Below, in pieces: positions 23,398 through 31,280 of a stretch of 64,000 bases of DNA (positions are counted from its first letter, which is position 1; the number at the start of each line of letters is the position of its first letter). The position numbers were made by a program, and so were the translations under genes. The notes under the pieces were generated by a model. The model saw only the letters and a program-made list of their open reading frames with translations, was not told where the DNA came from and ran no database searches. The stretch is from Paenibacillus sp. VTT E-133291 (GTDB lineage: Bacteria; Bacillota; Bacilli; Paenibacillales; Paenibacillaceae), in the NCBI RefSeq assembly GCF_002264395.1, contig NZ_NFVA01000009.1:1-64000 (forward strand), read 5' to 3'.

Positions 23398-23763
23398 ATG
23401 ATAAACATGGAAAAAGAAGAATCATTATTCAGAAACAAAGAAACTATTATATTTATTATGTTTTTAATTATTATTTTGGGTATTGTGGCTTGGCTCATTA
23501 CTTGTGTTGTGAAAGATTATAGAAAAACAGTTGCAAGTCGTTTTGATTTCGTTGGTGTGATTGAATCGAAAGTTGTAGCACGCGAGAAAGGGGGACTATT
23601 TGGTGCTTTCTATCTCACTAATAAATATCTGGTGATTAAGGGCAAACGATATAAGATTAGTGATGATGTGGTTAATGAATACCCTCAGCTTTTTGAAGTT
23701 GGTAAAACAATTCATGTTTCTGGGCAGTTGGGAGAAATAGAAAGATTTGAAGTCTCTGAGTGA
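23398..23763 (+). CDS. Membrane-anchored hypothetical protein, 121 aa
   Basis: GGAGG at the end of leader motif B precedes ATG 23398 or the in-frame ATG 23407. One hydrophobic segment (residues ~16-40) and a beta-rich soluble C-terminus ('YLVIKGKRYKISDDV'). Unknown function. Confidence 0.6.
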   Translation: MINMEKEESLFRNKETIIFIMFLIIILGIVAWLITCVVKDYRKTVASRFDFVGVIESKVVAREKGGLFGAFYLTNKYLVIKGKRYKISDDVVNEYPQLFEVGKTIHVSGQLGEIERFEVSE

Positions 23764-23772
23764 GAAAACCAA

Positions 23773-23868
23773 ATGCTCAAAAATGAGTTAATGTCATTAA
23801 AAGCCTTACTGTTCTTGCGTGATAAGGTAGACGAGCGAATTGGTAAAATCATTACGAACATTCGTTAG
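23773..23868 (+). CDS. Possible 31-residue peptide
   Basis: Helical 'MLKNELMSLKALLFLRD' plus 14 residues, 9 bases after the previous stop. No clear SD. Uncertain. Confidence 0.25.
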   Translation: MLKNELMSLKALLFLRDKVDERIGKIITNIR

Positions 23869-23958
23869 ATACTATGTGATGCATTGCGAAGACATGGATT
23901 AGAAGACATGGATTAGAAGACTCATATAGCGAAGTAAATAAATTCTGGGAGTGTTCTT

Positions 23959-24153
23959 ATGTTCAAATTATTTAGGAAGAAACCAAAGTATAGACCGAAT
24001 CTTGTTAAATCAGAACCAGTTAAAGTCGGTTTCCGTAAGACGTTTGATATCCAGACACCTCCCGGATCCGCACGAGTTGATGAAAACTACAAATCTGCAC
24101 CATCATTTTATGAGCCTGGTAAATGGGACCGTAAGAAAGGAACGCGAGTGTAA
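23959..24153 (+). CDS. Small basic protein, 64 aa
   Basis: ATG 23959 with GGGAG 9 bases upstream, after leader motif B. Very basic N-terminus (MFKLFRKKPKYRP). No family recognised. Confidence 0.5.
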   Translation: MFKLFRKKPKYRPNLVKSEPVKVGFRKTFDIQTPPGSARVDENYKSAPSFYEPGKWDRKKGTRV

Positions 24154-24322
24154 GGTTATTTCTATGTTTTGTGATGGATAGTTGGAAGAGGTAGTTCCTC
24201 ATGCTGTCACCGTTACTGGTTATATGAAGTCACTGAGGAGTGGATTAGCTGGAAGTAATAGCATTAATGAAATTAAAAGTAGATCTAAACTGAGAAGTAG
24301 ATAAAAAAAGGTTGTGTTCATA

Positions 24323-24514
24323 ATGAATTTTTTCAATAAAGCTTGTATTACACTTGTGGTTGTAACGTATCCGTTTATGATATTTTCAGCTGCTAAAAGT
24401 GGGGACTTAACAGTGTGGAAATTCATTCTATCTCTTTTAATGGCAACTGGAGTAATTGCAGCACTATCTTTTATAGAGCGAATTAGAATTAAATTTCCTA
24501 AGGATACAGATTAA
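24323..24514 (+). CDS. Small membrane protein, 63 aa
   Basis: Two hydrophobic segments (residues ~7-22 and ~32-50), basic C-terminal tail. Weak SD (AAAGG ~12 bases upstream). Followed by the recurring TTACGCAGTATGAAGAT sequence. Confidence 0.5.
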   Translation: MNFFNKACITLVVVTYPFMIFSAAKSGDLTVWKFILSLLMATGVIAALSFIERIRIKFPKDTD

Positions 24515-24564
24515 ATACTTTTTTACGCAGTATGAAGATCCCGACATGAACACAGTCGCAGTCT

Positions 24565-24747
24565 ATGAGCGAATTAGAACTGGACGATGCCATAGTAGAG
24601 GTTGTAATCGGCAGAACAGAGAAACACTTCGATAGCATCTACAGAAATAGATGGTGATTCAACCGCCCGAAGAACGAACCGGATTACGGAGAATGGCATC
24701 AATTCGCACCGTACTGCACTGACCCTGCTGCTTCTCTGGAGGTATAG
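24565..24747 (+). pseudogene. Remnant of a BC1872/phage ABA-sandwich protein
   Basis: The frame 'MSELELDDAIVEVVIG' is stopped by TGA at 24655-24657, but continues in the same frame as 'FNRPKNEPDYGEWHQFAPYC', 'TDPAASLEV'. The last part corresponds to the 'YSTDIAAAWEV' block of the BC1872-type phage family. A point nonsense mutation and 3' truncation fit. The stretch 24748-24873 holds only a leader motif A fragment. Confidence 0.5.
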
Positions 24748-24873
24748 ACAGCCGCAATGAAAATAGATCCTTTGGATTCATCGAATCCCCTTCAAATCGT
24801 AATATGGGGTACATATCACATGATAAGCAACCATGGAGAGATCTCAGTATTGAATATAAGGAGCGCATGATTT

Positions 24874-25182
24874 ATGGAAATTAATAACAATGGTTTCGCT
24901 TTAAAAGGACATAAAGTTGGAAATGATTATTATATTTTTGAAAATGAAGCTGGCAACTATAATGTATATCAAGATTTACACGAAATTAATGAAGGTACAA
25001 CCGTGCTTGAAATTAAGGAGATCTTGCCACATTTGAAGCAAATAAGTGATGAAGAAGTGATTATTCAGTACAGAAATGAACCAGTGTTTTTATTGTTGCA
25101 CAATATAAATATACAAGAAATGAATATATTCAGGCTTTCATTGGAAAACGAAATCATTATTAGGAAAAAGAATGTAGATTGA
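24874..25182 (+). CDS. Hypothetical protein, 102 aa
   Basis: AAGGAG lies ~12 bases upstream in a copy of leader motif A. Acidic alpha/beta protein. No family recognised. The following 25183-25361 contains a Trp-rich frame without SD that I consider degenerate. Confidence 0.5.
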   Translation: MEINNNGFALKGHKVGNDYYIFENEAGNYNVYQDLHEINEGTTVLEIKEILPHLKQISDEEVIIQYRNEPVFLLLHNINIQEMNIFRLSLENEIIIRKKNVD

Positions 25183-25397
25183 AAGAGACATTTTGAGTAA
25201 TTACCCGTATGTTCTGGCCGCAACAAGATTCTCCTGCAGCATGAGTTGGGATATGGAACTGACCGGTACCTGGAGACGTGTACGAACTTTCAGTATGAGC
25301 TGGTGGAAGGGTATCAGAATAGTGTTTCAAGGGATCACTGAGCTGAAGGTGCTGGTGTATTTAAGACGCATATAGCTAAGGAAGGTGTACGTATCTC

Positions 25398-25508
25398 ATG
25401 CGCAAAATCATCTGCAAATTGCTAGGACATAAGATCATCAATAAGAGAGGCATTTGGCACAGCTATTGCTTACGCTGCGGCAAAGACAAGGTCTGGGGAC
25501 CGGATTGA
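25398..25508 (+). CDS. DUF1660-like zinc peptide, 36 aa
   Basis: 'MRKIICKLLGHK' then 'YCLRCGKDK' matches the small prophage DUF1660 pattern (CKLLGHK...CLRCG), with three Cys and a His for zinc. AAGGAAGG of leader motif B is ~12 bases upstream. Confidence 0.6.
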   Translation: MRKIICKLLGHKIINKRGIWHSYCLRCGKDKVWGPD

Positions 25509-25533
25509 CGCAAAATATAAAGGAGTGAATGGC

Positions 25534-25692
25534 ATGGGGAACGTTTCAGTAATGGTAATGCGCAATAAAACAAACGCAGAAAGATATTTAGCTTCTAGCG
25601 CAGACGTTGGAGATTGGGAAGACGAAAACCTTGATTATACTGACGGTATTTCTACTTATTTTATATTCGACTATCAAGAACAAGATATATGA
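25534..25692 (+). CDS. Hypothetical small protein, 52 aa
   Basis: ATG 25534 with AAGGAG ~11 bases upstream. Acidic product 'MGNVSVMVMRNKTNAERY...'. A frame in another phase (25607-25870, TTG start, hydrophobic then Lys-rich) overlaps it without an SD; only one is likely real and I prefer this one. Confidence 0.4.
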   Translation: MGNVSVMVMRNKTNAERYLASSADVGDWEDENLDYTDGISTYFIFDYQEQDI

Positions 25693-25870
25693 TCATTTAG
25701 ATTTAGAGTTGTACGCTAAGAAAAATTTCTACATCTATATGATTTGGAATAATGTAGCACTAATGCCCAGTAAGAAGGTATATCGAAATAGACAGATAAA
25801 GTACAACTTGCAGAAAAAAGAAACAGTATCGCAGTTCAATGAAGACTCAAGCTGTGAAGGAGTGAAGTAA

Positions 25871-26134
25871 GTGAATGGACAAAATCCATGTCAATGGGTA
25901 ATAGAATTATTACAGCAAAATAACGAATCTCTAGATAAGCACGAAAGTGAAATGATTGATACCTTAAAAATCATCAAGGGCCAGCATGAGAAAAAGAAAG
26001 ATAATGGACTTTTAGATACACATGTCAAATGGTTAATCGAGCAAGCTGAAAAACTGCAACGTATTGAAACCACTTGGCGTGAAGGATCACAAGAGGAAAT
26101 GGATGATTTGCTAGAATCGACATTCCACTACTGA
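25871..26134 (+). CDS. Hypothetical helical protein, 87 aa
   Basis: GTG 25871 lies 8 bases after AAGGAG (ATG 25874 also possible). Charged, almost entirely helical. No family recognised. Confidence 0.55.
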   Translation: MNGQNPCQWVIELLQQNNESLDKHESEMIDTLKIIKGQHEKKKDNGLLDTHVKWLIEQAEKLQRIETTWREGSQEEMDDLLESTFHY

Positions 26135-26182
26135 ACAATATGAAGAAACTGAGCATTTTAGCGGGAAATAAGGAGTGTTTTT

Positions 26183-26563
26183 ATGAACGAGTTTTTTACT
26201 ACAGTCGGTTTGCATGATGGCAATTTTGAAATGGAAATATTGGTTCATTCATCAGCTAATTCAAATGAGGAATCAAAAAAAATAGGGAATAGTGGTAAGT
26301 TCAATATAGGTTATCTATATGAAGATAAACTTGTAGTTAAAGGAGAAACACTGACAATAAAAAAAGAAGAAACGGACAAATATCAATTCAGAGTATGTAG
26401 AGAGTGGAAGCCAGTCGTAAGTTATGAAGACTATGAAGATCTAACATGGGATGAAGCAATTAGATACCTAATTCAAGAAGAAAATAGGTCATTACCTTTT
26501 ACTTTAGAATCCTACTATTACGGAACTTTTGAAAACCAGCCGTTTGTTAAGATATGTAATTGA
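26183..26563 (+). CDS. Hypothetical protein, 126 aa
   Basis: ATG 26183 with AAGGAG 7 bases upstream. Beta-rich acidic protein. Last plus-strand gene before a convergent minus-strand pair; leader motif B follows its stop at 26561 although no plus-strand gene comes next. Confidence 0.55.
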   Translation: MNEFFTTVGLHDGNFEMEILVHSSANSNEESKKIGNSGKFNIGYLYEDKLVVKGETLTIKKEETDKYQFRVCREWKPVVSYEDYEDLTWDEAIRYLIQEENRSLPFTLESYYYGTFENQPFVKICN

Positions 26564-26593
26564 CGCATACGGCATGCTAAAAAAACGAAGGAC

Positions 26594-27016
26594 TTATTTT
26601 AGGGAATCTCGAAACACTTCAATTTGGTTATTTGTCCATAGTGGACCACTTGCAAGTCTCATTATCGGTTCAGGAAATTTATCTCTGGAGATATATACAG
26701 ATACTTGTTGCTTAGACCATTCAAGCATTGCAGCAGCTTCTGCTAGTCCGACAAGTAGAGGTTCCGCATTTGTTGCTATAAGTCTATTTTGCAGATCGAC
26801 GTACACAACTCTACCAAGACCGTTTCCGAAGTCTTTAACAATGATCCTAGTAGAAATTTTTGGGATTTTTTTGGTCCCGTGATGTGGGCTCAGTCCTGTT
26901 AGGGAAAGTCCATACTCTTCGTTTAAAGAGTTGATGTAATCATCAGCCGTATTCATTATATGTTGCCTTTCGACCTCATCCGGTGTCTCCGGCTTGTCGG
27001 TTGATCTATCAATCAA
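26594..27016 (-). CDS. HTH (AlpA/MerR-like) regulator, 140 aa
   Basis: The C-terminal ~50 residues ('LVGLAEAAAMLEWSKQQVSV', 'FPEPIMRLASGPLWTNNQIE') match the AlpA/HTH_17 pattern with its 'FPxP...LxxGPLW' turn. N-terminal ~85 residues unknown. The start TTG overlaps the upstream gene's TGA (TTGA), so the pair is coupled. Probably autoregulatory through the operators at 27225-27275. Confidence 0.65.
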   Translation of the reverse strand: MIDRSTDKPETPDEVERQHIMNTADDYINSLNEEYGLSLTGLSPHHGTKKIPKISTRIIVKDFGNGLGRVVYVDLQNRLIATNAEPLLVGLAEAAAMLEWSKQQVSVYISRDKFPEPIMRLASGPLWTNNQIEVFRDSLK

Positions 27017-27207
27017 TAATACTGGTCAACCAATTTGTATGCGATGTAAGAGATTACTTTATCTCTTCCTTTATCTTTGATAGTTTGTTGGGCATCCTCA
27101 CTATTTAGTACGTGCAAACCTTTTTCTATCATAGTAGGCATTACTTCTTTAGCCCAGTTTGCGTTTTCGGTCATACGTAAGATATTTATTCTCAGTTCTT
27201 TTTCCAT
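27013..27207 (-). CDS. Small helical partner protein, 64 aa
   Basis: First gene of a two-gene minus-strand operon. ATG 27207 with an AGAGGGG SD 8 bases upstream. Helical, charged. Layout (small gene, then HTH protein, operators over the promoter) is reminiscent of toxin-antitoxin or phage control modules; sequence gives no proof. Confidence 0.55.
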   Translation of the reverse strand: MEKELRINILRMTENANWAKEVMPTMIEKGLHVLNSEDAQQTIKDKGRDKVISYIAYKLVDQYY

Positions 27208-27224
27208 GTTGATCGGCCCCTCTT

Positions 27225-27275
27225 TGTTTTACTTTATAAAACAATATTAGCATGAATGTTTTACTTTATCAAACA
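27225..27275 (-). promoter_or_regulatory. Promoter with two identical operators
   Basis: On the minus strand TTGATA (27267-27272), 17 bp, TAATAT (27244-27249) form a good promoter. Two copies of TGTTTTACTTTATNAAACA (27225-27243 and 27257-27275; each with a TGTTT/AAACA dyad) sit exactly 32 bp apart, one over the -35 and one just downstream of the -10. Confidence 0.75.
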
Positions 27276-27360
27276 ATGAGCGTTAATAATATTAATTCCC
27301 GCCTTCGCAATGCACTTGATGTCCATGCAATGTCATATTGATACATATAGTGAAGGAGAC

Positions 27361-27480
27361 ATGATTCACTTGTTAGATAATGATTTCGTCAAGGTTTGGA
27401 ATAAAACACTAGATACTTTATCATTTGTGCTTATGATTTTGGGAATAGCGATGGTGACTTATGATTTTTGGCTGAAATAA
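27361..27480 (+). CDS. Single-span membrane peptide, 39 aa
   Basis: AAGGAG 4 bases upstream, in a leader motif B copy. Polar N-terminus with one hydrophobic segment (residues ~20-38). Followed by the recurring GGCGGTACGAAGAA sequence. Confidence 0.5.
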   Translation: MIHLLDNDFVKVWNKTLDTLSFVLMILGIAMVTYDFWLK

Positions 27481-27574
27481 AGGGCGGTACGAAGAATTAA
27501 CACGAATTGACTGCACCGGAAGCCATCTAAAAAATGGAATACTGGCTGCACTGAACATATAAGGGGGCAGAGAC

Positions 27575-27748
27575 ATGAAATGCTTTGAAATGAAACCGGG
27601 ATTAGAGATGGACATCATTGTCGCTAGGGATGTTCTTGGATGGAGATATTCAACGGAAGAAGAGTATGCACACCTTAGACTTTCAACGACATGGGACGGT
27701 ATGCGTAAAGTGACTTGCCACATGCCGTATGTACTGCAGCTATTTTGA
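27575..27748 (+). CDS. BC1872-like phage protein fragment, 57 aa
   Basis: 'MKPGLEMDIIVARDVLGW' corresponds to the N-terminal 'REMDALVAExVMGW' block of BC1872-type phage proteins, but the protein ends before the 'STDIxAAW' block present in the 24565 remnant. Probably truncated. Confidence 0.5.
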   Translation: MKCFEMKPGLEMDIIVARDVLGWRYSTEEEYAHLRLSTTWDGMRKVTCHMPYVLQLF

Positions 27749-27778
27749 CGCTAGAGGTATAAGGGGAGAAGAGAATAC

Positions 27779-27859
27779 ATGAACAAACTAGTGATCTTTA
27801 ATGTATTGAACAATACAAATAGCGCATCAGGGGGATTGTTAAAATGGTCTGAAGTGTAA
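27779..27859 (+). CDS. Possible 26-residue peptide
   Basis: AAGGGGAG ~9 bases upstream of ATG; encodes 'MNKLVIFNVLNNTNS' plus 11 residues. May be a gene remnant. Confidence 0.3.
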   Translation: MNKLVIFNVLNNTNSASGGLLKWSEV

Positions 27860-27908
27860 GGGTATGAAAGCATAAAAAAAGGAGCTATCTTAAGAAAGGC
27901 GTGAGATA

Positions 27909-28169
27909 ATGAAAAAAATGTGGTTCTGTCTAAAAACCTTCTTCATAGCCTCACTTTTAACATCAATTACATCATTCTTCATGTTCAAGCATATAACCCT
28001 CCCTCATTTGTCCAAATTATTGTTTATCGTGTCAATTGGAACAGGCGTTTTAATTTCAGTTATTACTTTTCTTGTAATGTTAATTTCGAAAGATCTTGAA
28101 GAGAATAAGGAATTTTATAAAGGCAGCCATGAGATTGCTAACCCCAGGAATATTAATAAACACCTGTAG
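27909..28169 (+). CDS. Small membrane protein, 86 aa
   Basis: Two hydrophobic segments (residues ~9-25 and ~36-60) followed by an acidic/polar tail. AAAGG ~10 bases upstream. A leader motif A copy overlaps its stop. Unknown function. Confidence 0.55.
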   Translation: MKKMWFCLKTFFIASLLTSITSFFMFKHITLPHLSKLLFIVSIGTGVLISVITFLVMLISKDLEENKEFYKGSHEIANPRNINKHL

Positions 28170-28351
28170 AATATTAAGTATGCCTTAGAAGAAATATTCA
28201 CAATGGAGGAATGGATATGGATTCGATCAAGTGCAGTCTCTAACAGATCAAAAAGGAGACCCCATTTGAGGAATATTATGAACAGGCTACTTCAATAAAA
28301 AGTCCCTTATGTCAGGACACAAATAAACTGCAACATAAAGGAGATTTCAAA

Positions 28352-28855
28352 ATGACAACCGTCTACATAGTTACTTCTGGAAGTTATTCTGAATACCGAA
28401 TTAAACGAGTTTTCTTGGATGAGAATAAGGCAAAAATGTACAAGGAAACTATTCGAGATTCACAAATCGAAGAGTGGGAAGCAGATGATAATAAAGAATT
28501 AGATCTCTTCCGGACAGTAACTGTAACATTAGAATATACAAAAGAAGGTTTTAGAAGAATCGAAAAGCACCTTGAAACCTTTACCGTACTGGATACTGAT
28601 AAGGATGGTACCGAAAACTCAATATATTTTAACGCTCTTACTAGCATGGTTAATCCCCGAGAGTACCTGTCAATTACCAGAATTATACCTAATGACAGCG
28701 CAAACAAAGAAATTGAGCAGCGCTATGAGAGGGTTATTGATGATCTATATGCACAGATCCACAGTTTGATTGATGTTGAGGGATGGAGCTCCGACATGGT
28801 TGTTGAGTGGCTTGCAGATAAAGGTCGTTGGAATGATATCCGAAAAGGCTATTGA
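28352..28855 (+). CDS. DUF7336-like protein, 167 aa
   Basis: ATG 28352 with AAAGGAG 8 bases upstream. 'TTVYIVTSGSYSEYRIKRVF' and 'DENKAKMYKE' match the DUF7336 pattern; residues ~60-120 include 'SIYFNALTSMVNPREYLSIT'. Part of this coding sequence is repeated in decayed form just downstream. Related to the shorter 9837 gene. Confidence 0.55.
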   Translation: MTTVYIVTSGSYSEYRIKRVFLDENKAKMYKETIRDSQIEEWEADDNKELDLFRTVTVTLEYTKEGFRRIEKHLETFTVLDTDKDGTENSIYFNALTSMVNPREYLSITRIIPNDSANKEIEQRYERVIDDLYAQIHSLIDVEGWSSDMVVEWLADKGRWNDIRKGY

Positions 28856-28859
28856 TAAG

Positions 28860-28940
28860 AATGTTTCCGAAAATTCAATATATTTAGCGCTCTTAATAGC
28901 TTGATTAATTTTCCAAGAGTACCTGTCAATCAAAATATGC
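28860..28940 (+). repeat. Decayed partial duplication of 28606-28690
   Basis: CCGAAAATTCAATATATTT, GCTCTTA, and AGAGTACCTGTCAATCA repeat the coding DNA ~255 bp upstream with substitutions and stops. It marks a tandem duplication being lost. The rest of 28856-29059 has no gene. Confidence 0.65.
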
Positions 28941-29059
28941 GGGGATAGCTTCAGTAGTTAAAGTAACACGCATCCTGCTACTGGATGGTACTTAACGATT
29001 GAGGATATTCACTTATATTTATCATTGAGCATATTAATACAATTGAAAAGAGGGTAAAT

Positions 29060-29254
29060 ATGATTATTGTATTGTTTGGAATTTTTTGCAGTCTAATGTT
29101 TTTTATTTTAAGTATGAGTGCTGGGACTGCTTTAAGAATAATGGGTAGCGATCTACCTATGCAGGTTTCTTTAATTGGTAGCGGTATAATTATAGGAATT
29201 TCCTTGATTCCTTATATTTTGGATAGGATTGAGACAAAGAACAAGATGGTATAG
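29060..29254 (+). CDS. Small membrane protein, 64 aa
   Basis: Almost entirely hydrophobic, two segments (residues ~2-22 and ~33-53). GAGGG ~6 bases upstream. Last member of the plus-strand small-gene tract. Confidence 0.55.
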   Translation: MIIVLFGIFCSLMFFILSMSAGTALRIMGSDLPMQVSLIGSGIIIGISLIPYILDRIETKNKMV

Positions 29255-29385
29255 TTTTTCTTTTATGATATAGGGTATTGTCTTGGTACTGTAATCTGTT
29301 CAAGTCTTGCTGTTGTTGTTTGTAACTGTAGTGTGATTCTTTAAGGAAATAAAATAAGTAGAGAAATTTAGCTTCATGCTAATGA

Positions 29386-29427
29386 AAAAAAGATGTGCCG
29401 GCTATAAGAGTCCGGCACATCTTTTTT
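29386..29427. terminator. Bidirectional terminator
   Basis: AAGATGTGCCGG (29390-29401) pairs with CCGGCACATCTT (29412-29423), flanked by A-run and T-run, between convergent genes. Confidence 0.9.
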
Positions 29428-29431
29428 GTGT

Positions 29432-29566
29432 CTATTTAGTAGTTTTTTTGCTTTTGCTTGGTTTAAGAATATGACCCTTTATGCCTAACTCCCTATGGGA
29501 AGATTTCAATAGTTTCGCAAATGATAGTGCATCACCGCGCGTTAGTGATGTTGATTGATTCTTCAT
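29432..29566 (-). CDS. Small basic protein, 44 aa
   Basis: ATG 29566 has AGGAGG 8 bases upstream; the longer frame to 29653 does not. 'MKNQSTSLTRGDALSFAKLL' with a Lys-rich tail (KPSKSKKTTK). Unknown function; divergent from the 29701 gene. Confidence 0.5.
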   Translation of the reverse strand: MKNQSTSLTRGDALSFAKLLKSSHRELGIKGHILKPSKSKKTTK

Positions 29567-29700
29567 AATGGAACCTCCTATATGGACTCGATTTACTATT
29601 CTAGCATTTCCAAAAAATATAGGAATTAAACCTGGGTAGTAACGCATATTCATAGAATAAGTAAAAACGAAAATAACTTTTCCTATGGGGGTTAATATAT

Positions 29701-30318
29701 ATGTCGAAACACTCTATTATTCGATCAGAATTAGAAGGGATGCAGGTTCGAACACTACAATCTCAAACGAAGAGTTTGTTTAGTACAATTTTCTCCTCAA
29801 CCACAAAGAAAAATCCATATATCCCAGTGAATATAAAAATACCTGAATATGATCTTCTTCGAGCTGAAGTTTTTCTAGAAGATGTTATGGAATCTATTGA
29901 TCGGGAATATGAAGTTTCAATGATTGAATTGACCGCACTGCTTGTAAAAGATTTTCTTCGTGTAACATCTACGAATACGAAATTGGAAGAATTGAAAAAC
30001 AATCTAATGAGCAGAAGAGCAGAATATCTATCGACGAAAGAAAAAGTGAAAGAATGGGTGGAGGTTGCACCTGGACATAATGCGCTTAGAGAGCGGGAGC
30101 GGGTACGGCGTCGTAGATATTTTGAACTGCAGCTCGAGATACCTCGTAAAGTAGCCTTACGCGCAGAGATCATATTGTATGATTTAGAACAGATGTATGC
30201 TCCGTTTCAAATGACCTTGGAAGACCTGATTACAATCTTGATATTGGACTTTGTTCATCAGTTGCAGACCGGAAAACAAAAAGAAATTGTGAAAAAATTC
30301 GTGAGTAGTTTCTGTTAA
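29701..30318 (+). CDS. Protein with internal duplication, possibly ribbon-helix-helix-like, 205 aa
   Basis: Two ~50-residue blocks are alike: 'IPVNIKIPEYDLLRAEVFLE'..'LTALLVKDFL' (residues ~40-90) and 'FELQLEIPRKVALRAEIILY'..'LITILILDFV' (residues ~140-190), each a strand followed by two helices, joined by an Arg-rich linker (RERERVRRRR). The pattern suggests a fused dimer of a strand-helix-helix DNA-binding fold. TATGGGGG is ~9 bases upstream. Could be a partition or copy-control regulator; inference only. Confidence 0.5.
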   Translation: MSKHSIIRSELEGMQVRTLQSQTKSLFSTIFSSTTKKNPYIPVNIKIPEYDLLRAEVFLEDVMESIDREYEVSMIELTALLVKDFLRVTSTNTKLEELKNNLMSRRAEYLSTKEKVKEWVEVAPGHNALRERERVRRRRYFELQLEIPRKVALRAEIILYDLEQMYAPFQMTLEDLITILILDFVHQLQTGKQKEIVKKFVSSFC

Positions 30319-30368
30319 CGAAAAATAGGCCCCTGAGGAGCCCCAGAGGGTCTATATATAATGTCTCC

Positions 30369-30764
30369 CTATTCTTCGATCACTTTCGGTAGCTTGACCT
30401 GCTGGAGTCAATGAGCTGGTGCTTGAAAGATCCAAGTCTCTTCAAATCGATCTTTAATTAAGCCCATTGTTTTTTCGATTTTATCTGTTTATCTCTTTTC
30501 TTGAAAGTGGGTTAGCTCGATCTTTTCGTCTCGATTCAGCTCGGATGCTAGCTGAAACCATTAAGAAAGTCCGAATCCCCCTTCTTGGAAGCTCAAATAG
30601 ATCTCCTGGTCAATTATCCTTGTTGTCAAGCTGACACACTGCGATGGCCATTCTGGATGCGTCAGTGTGTGACGACCGGATAAACGTTCTTTATGTATAA
30701 TAGATTTGTTGACTAGTACTCGGTTATGTTCGCCTCCAAGGAAAACTCCTAATTTCACGTCCAA
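30369..30764 (-). pseudogene. Gene broken by three in-frame stops
   Basis: One frame reads from TTG/GTG near 30764 ('MDVKLGVFLGGEHNRVLV', 'HKERLSGRHTLTHPEWPSQ') to TAA at 30561, then 'WFQLASELNRDEKIELTHFQ' to TAA, then 'TDKIEKTMGLIKDRFEETW' to TGA, then 'LQQVKLPKVIEE' to TAG at 30369. The protein-like character is kept across all stops and the frame never shifts. AGGAGG precedes it at ~30780. Family unknown. Confidence 0.5.
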
Positions 30765-30823
30765 GAAGTATTGGACATCCTCCTATTCAACAATTTGCCT
30801 GATTTTGCGTTACTTACTGAAAC

Positions 30824-31207
30824 TCATGTTCTTTGATTGAGATCGATACTTGATAATGCGTTTCTTCTCCAGTTGCTTACAGTACCGTGGCCACCACATG
30901 TAGGGCATGTCAACAACGTTGAATGTTTTTTGAAGTAGAGTGCTTCCTTATCAGCATCGTATTCGAGTTCCAGATCGTCCCCCGGCTTAATATTAAACAA
31001 TTTGCGAATGTCATTAGGGATCGTCAGAACGCTATTCCCAAGCATTTGCGTACAAAAACTGCTGTGACCGCTATCTTTCGTAACGTAAACGATTTGATCT
31101 TCTTTATGGATATGAAAGAACACCCATTCCCCAGTATTTATTCCGCCCATGATTTTCAGCCAACGAGCGGGAAATCTGATTTGCCCCTTACTCGAAACCT
31201 TTGGCAT
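30824..31207 (-). CDS. AbrB-type regulator with zinc ribbon, 127 aa
   Basis: Starts 'MPKVSSKGQIRFPARWLKIM', a SpoVT/AbrB swapped-hairpin domain; a second ('NSVLTIPNDIRKLFNIKPGD') follows at ~residue 58, and a 'CPTCGGHG' half-ribbon near residue 100. It is a shorter paralogue of the 62342 gene product. AbrB domains bind AT-rich DNA as dimers. A 16-bp inverted repeat lies over its promoter, so autoregulation is likely. Confidence 0.75.
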   Translation of the reverse strand: MPKVSSKGQIRFPARWLKIMGGINTGEWVFFHIHKEDQIVYVTKDSGHSSFCTQMLGNSVLTIPNDIRKLFNIKPGDDLELEYDADKEALYFKKHSTLLTCPTCGGHGTVSNWRRNALSSIDLNQRT

Positions 31208-31222
31208 TAGTACCCCTCCAAT

Positions 31223-31280
31223 CTTTACTTTCCTTTACTTTACTTTACTTCACGGTAAAGGAAAGTAAAGGAATAGTCAA
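31223..31280 (-). promoter_or_regulatory. Promoter and operator of the 31207 AbrB-type gene
   Basis: Perfect 16-bp inverted repeat CTTTACTTTCCTTTAC (31223-31238) and its complement (31255-31270). On the minus strand TTGACT (31275-31280) is followed after 17 bp by TACCGT, so one arm lies in the spacer. The same plan with a slightly different sequence occurs at 63106-63168. Confidence 0.7.

Noticed and set aside
25193..25375. 60-residue Trp-rich frame
   Set aside because: No SD and odd composition; its end overlaps leader motif B. Treated as degenerate DNA.
25607..25870. 87-residue frame with hydrophobic N-terminus
   Set aside because: Overlaps 25534-25692 in another phase, no SD before TTG, Lys/Asn-rich tail typical of AT-rich non-coding DNA. 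Not fully excluded.
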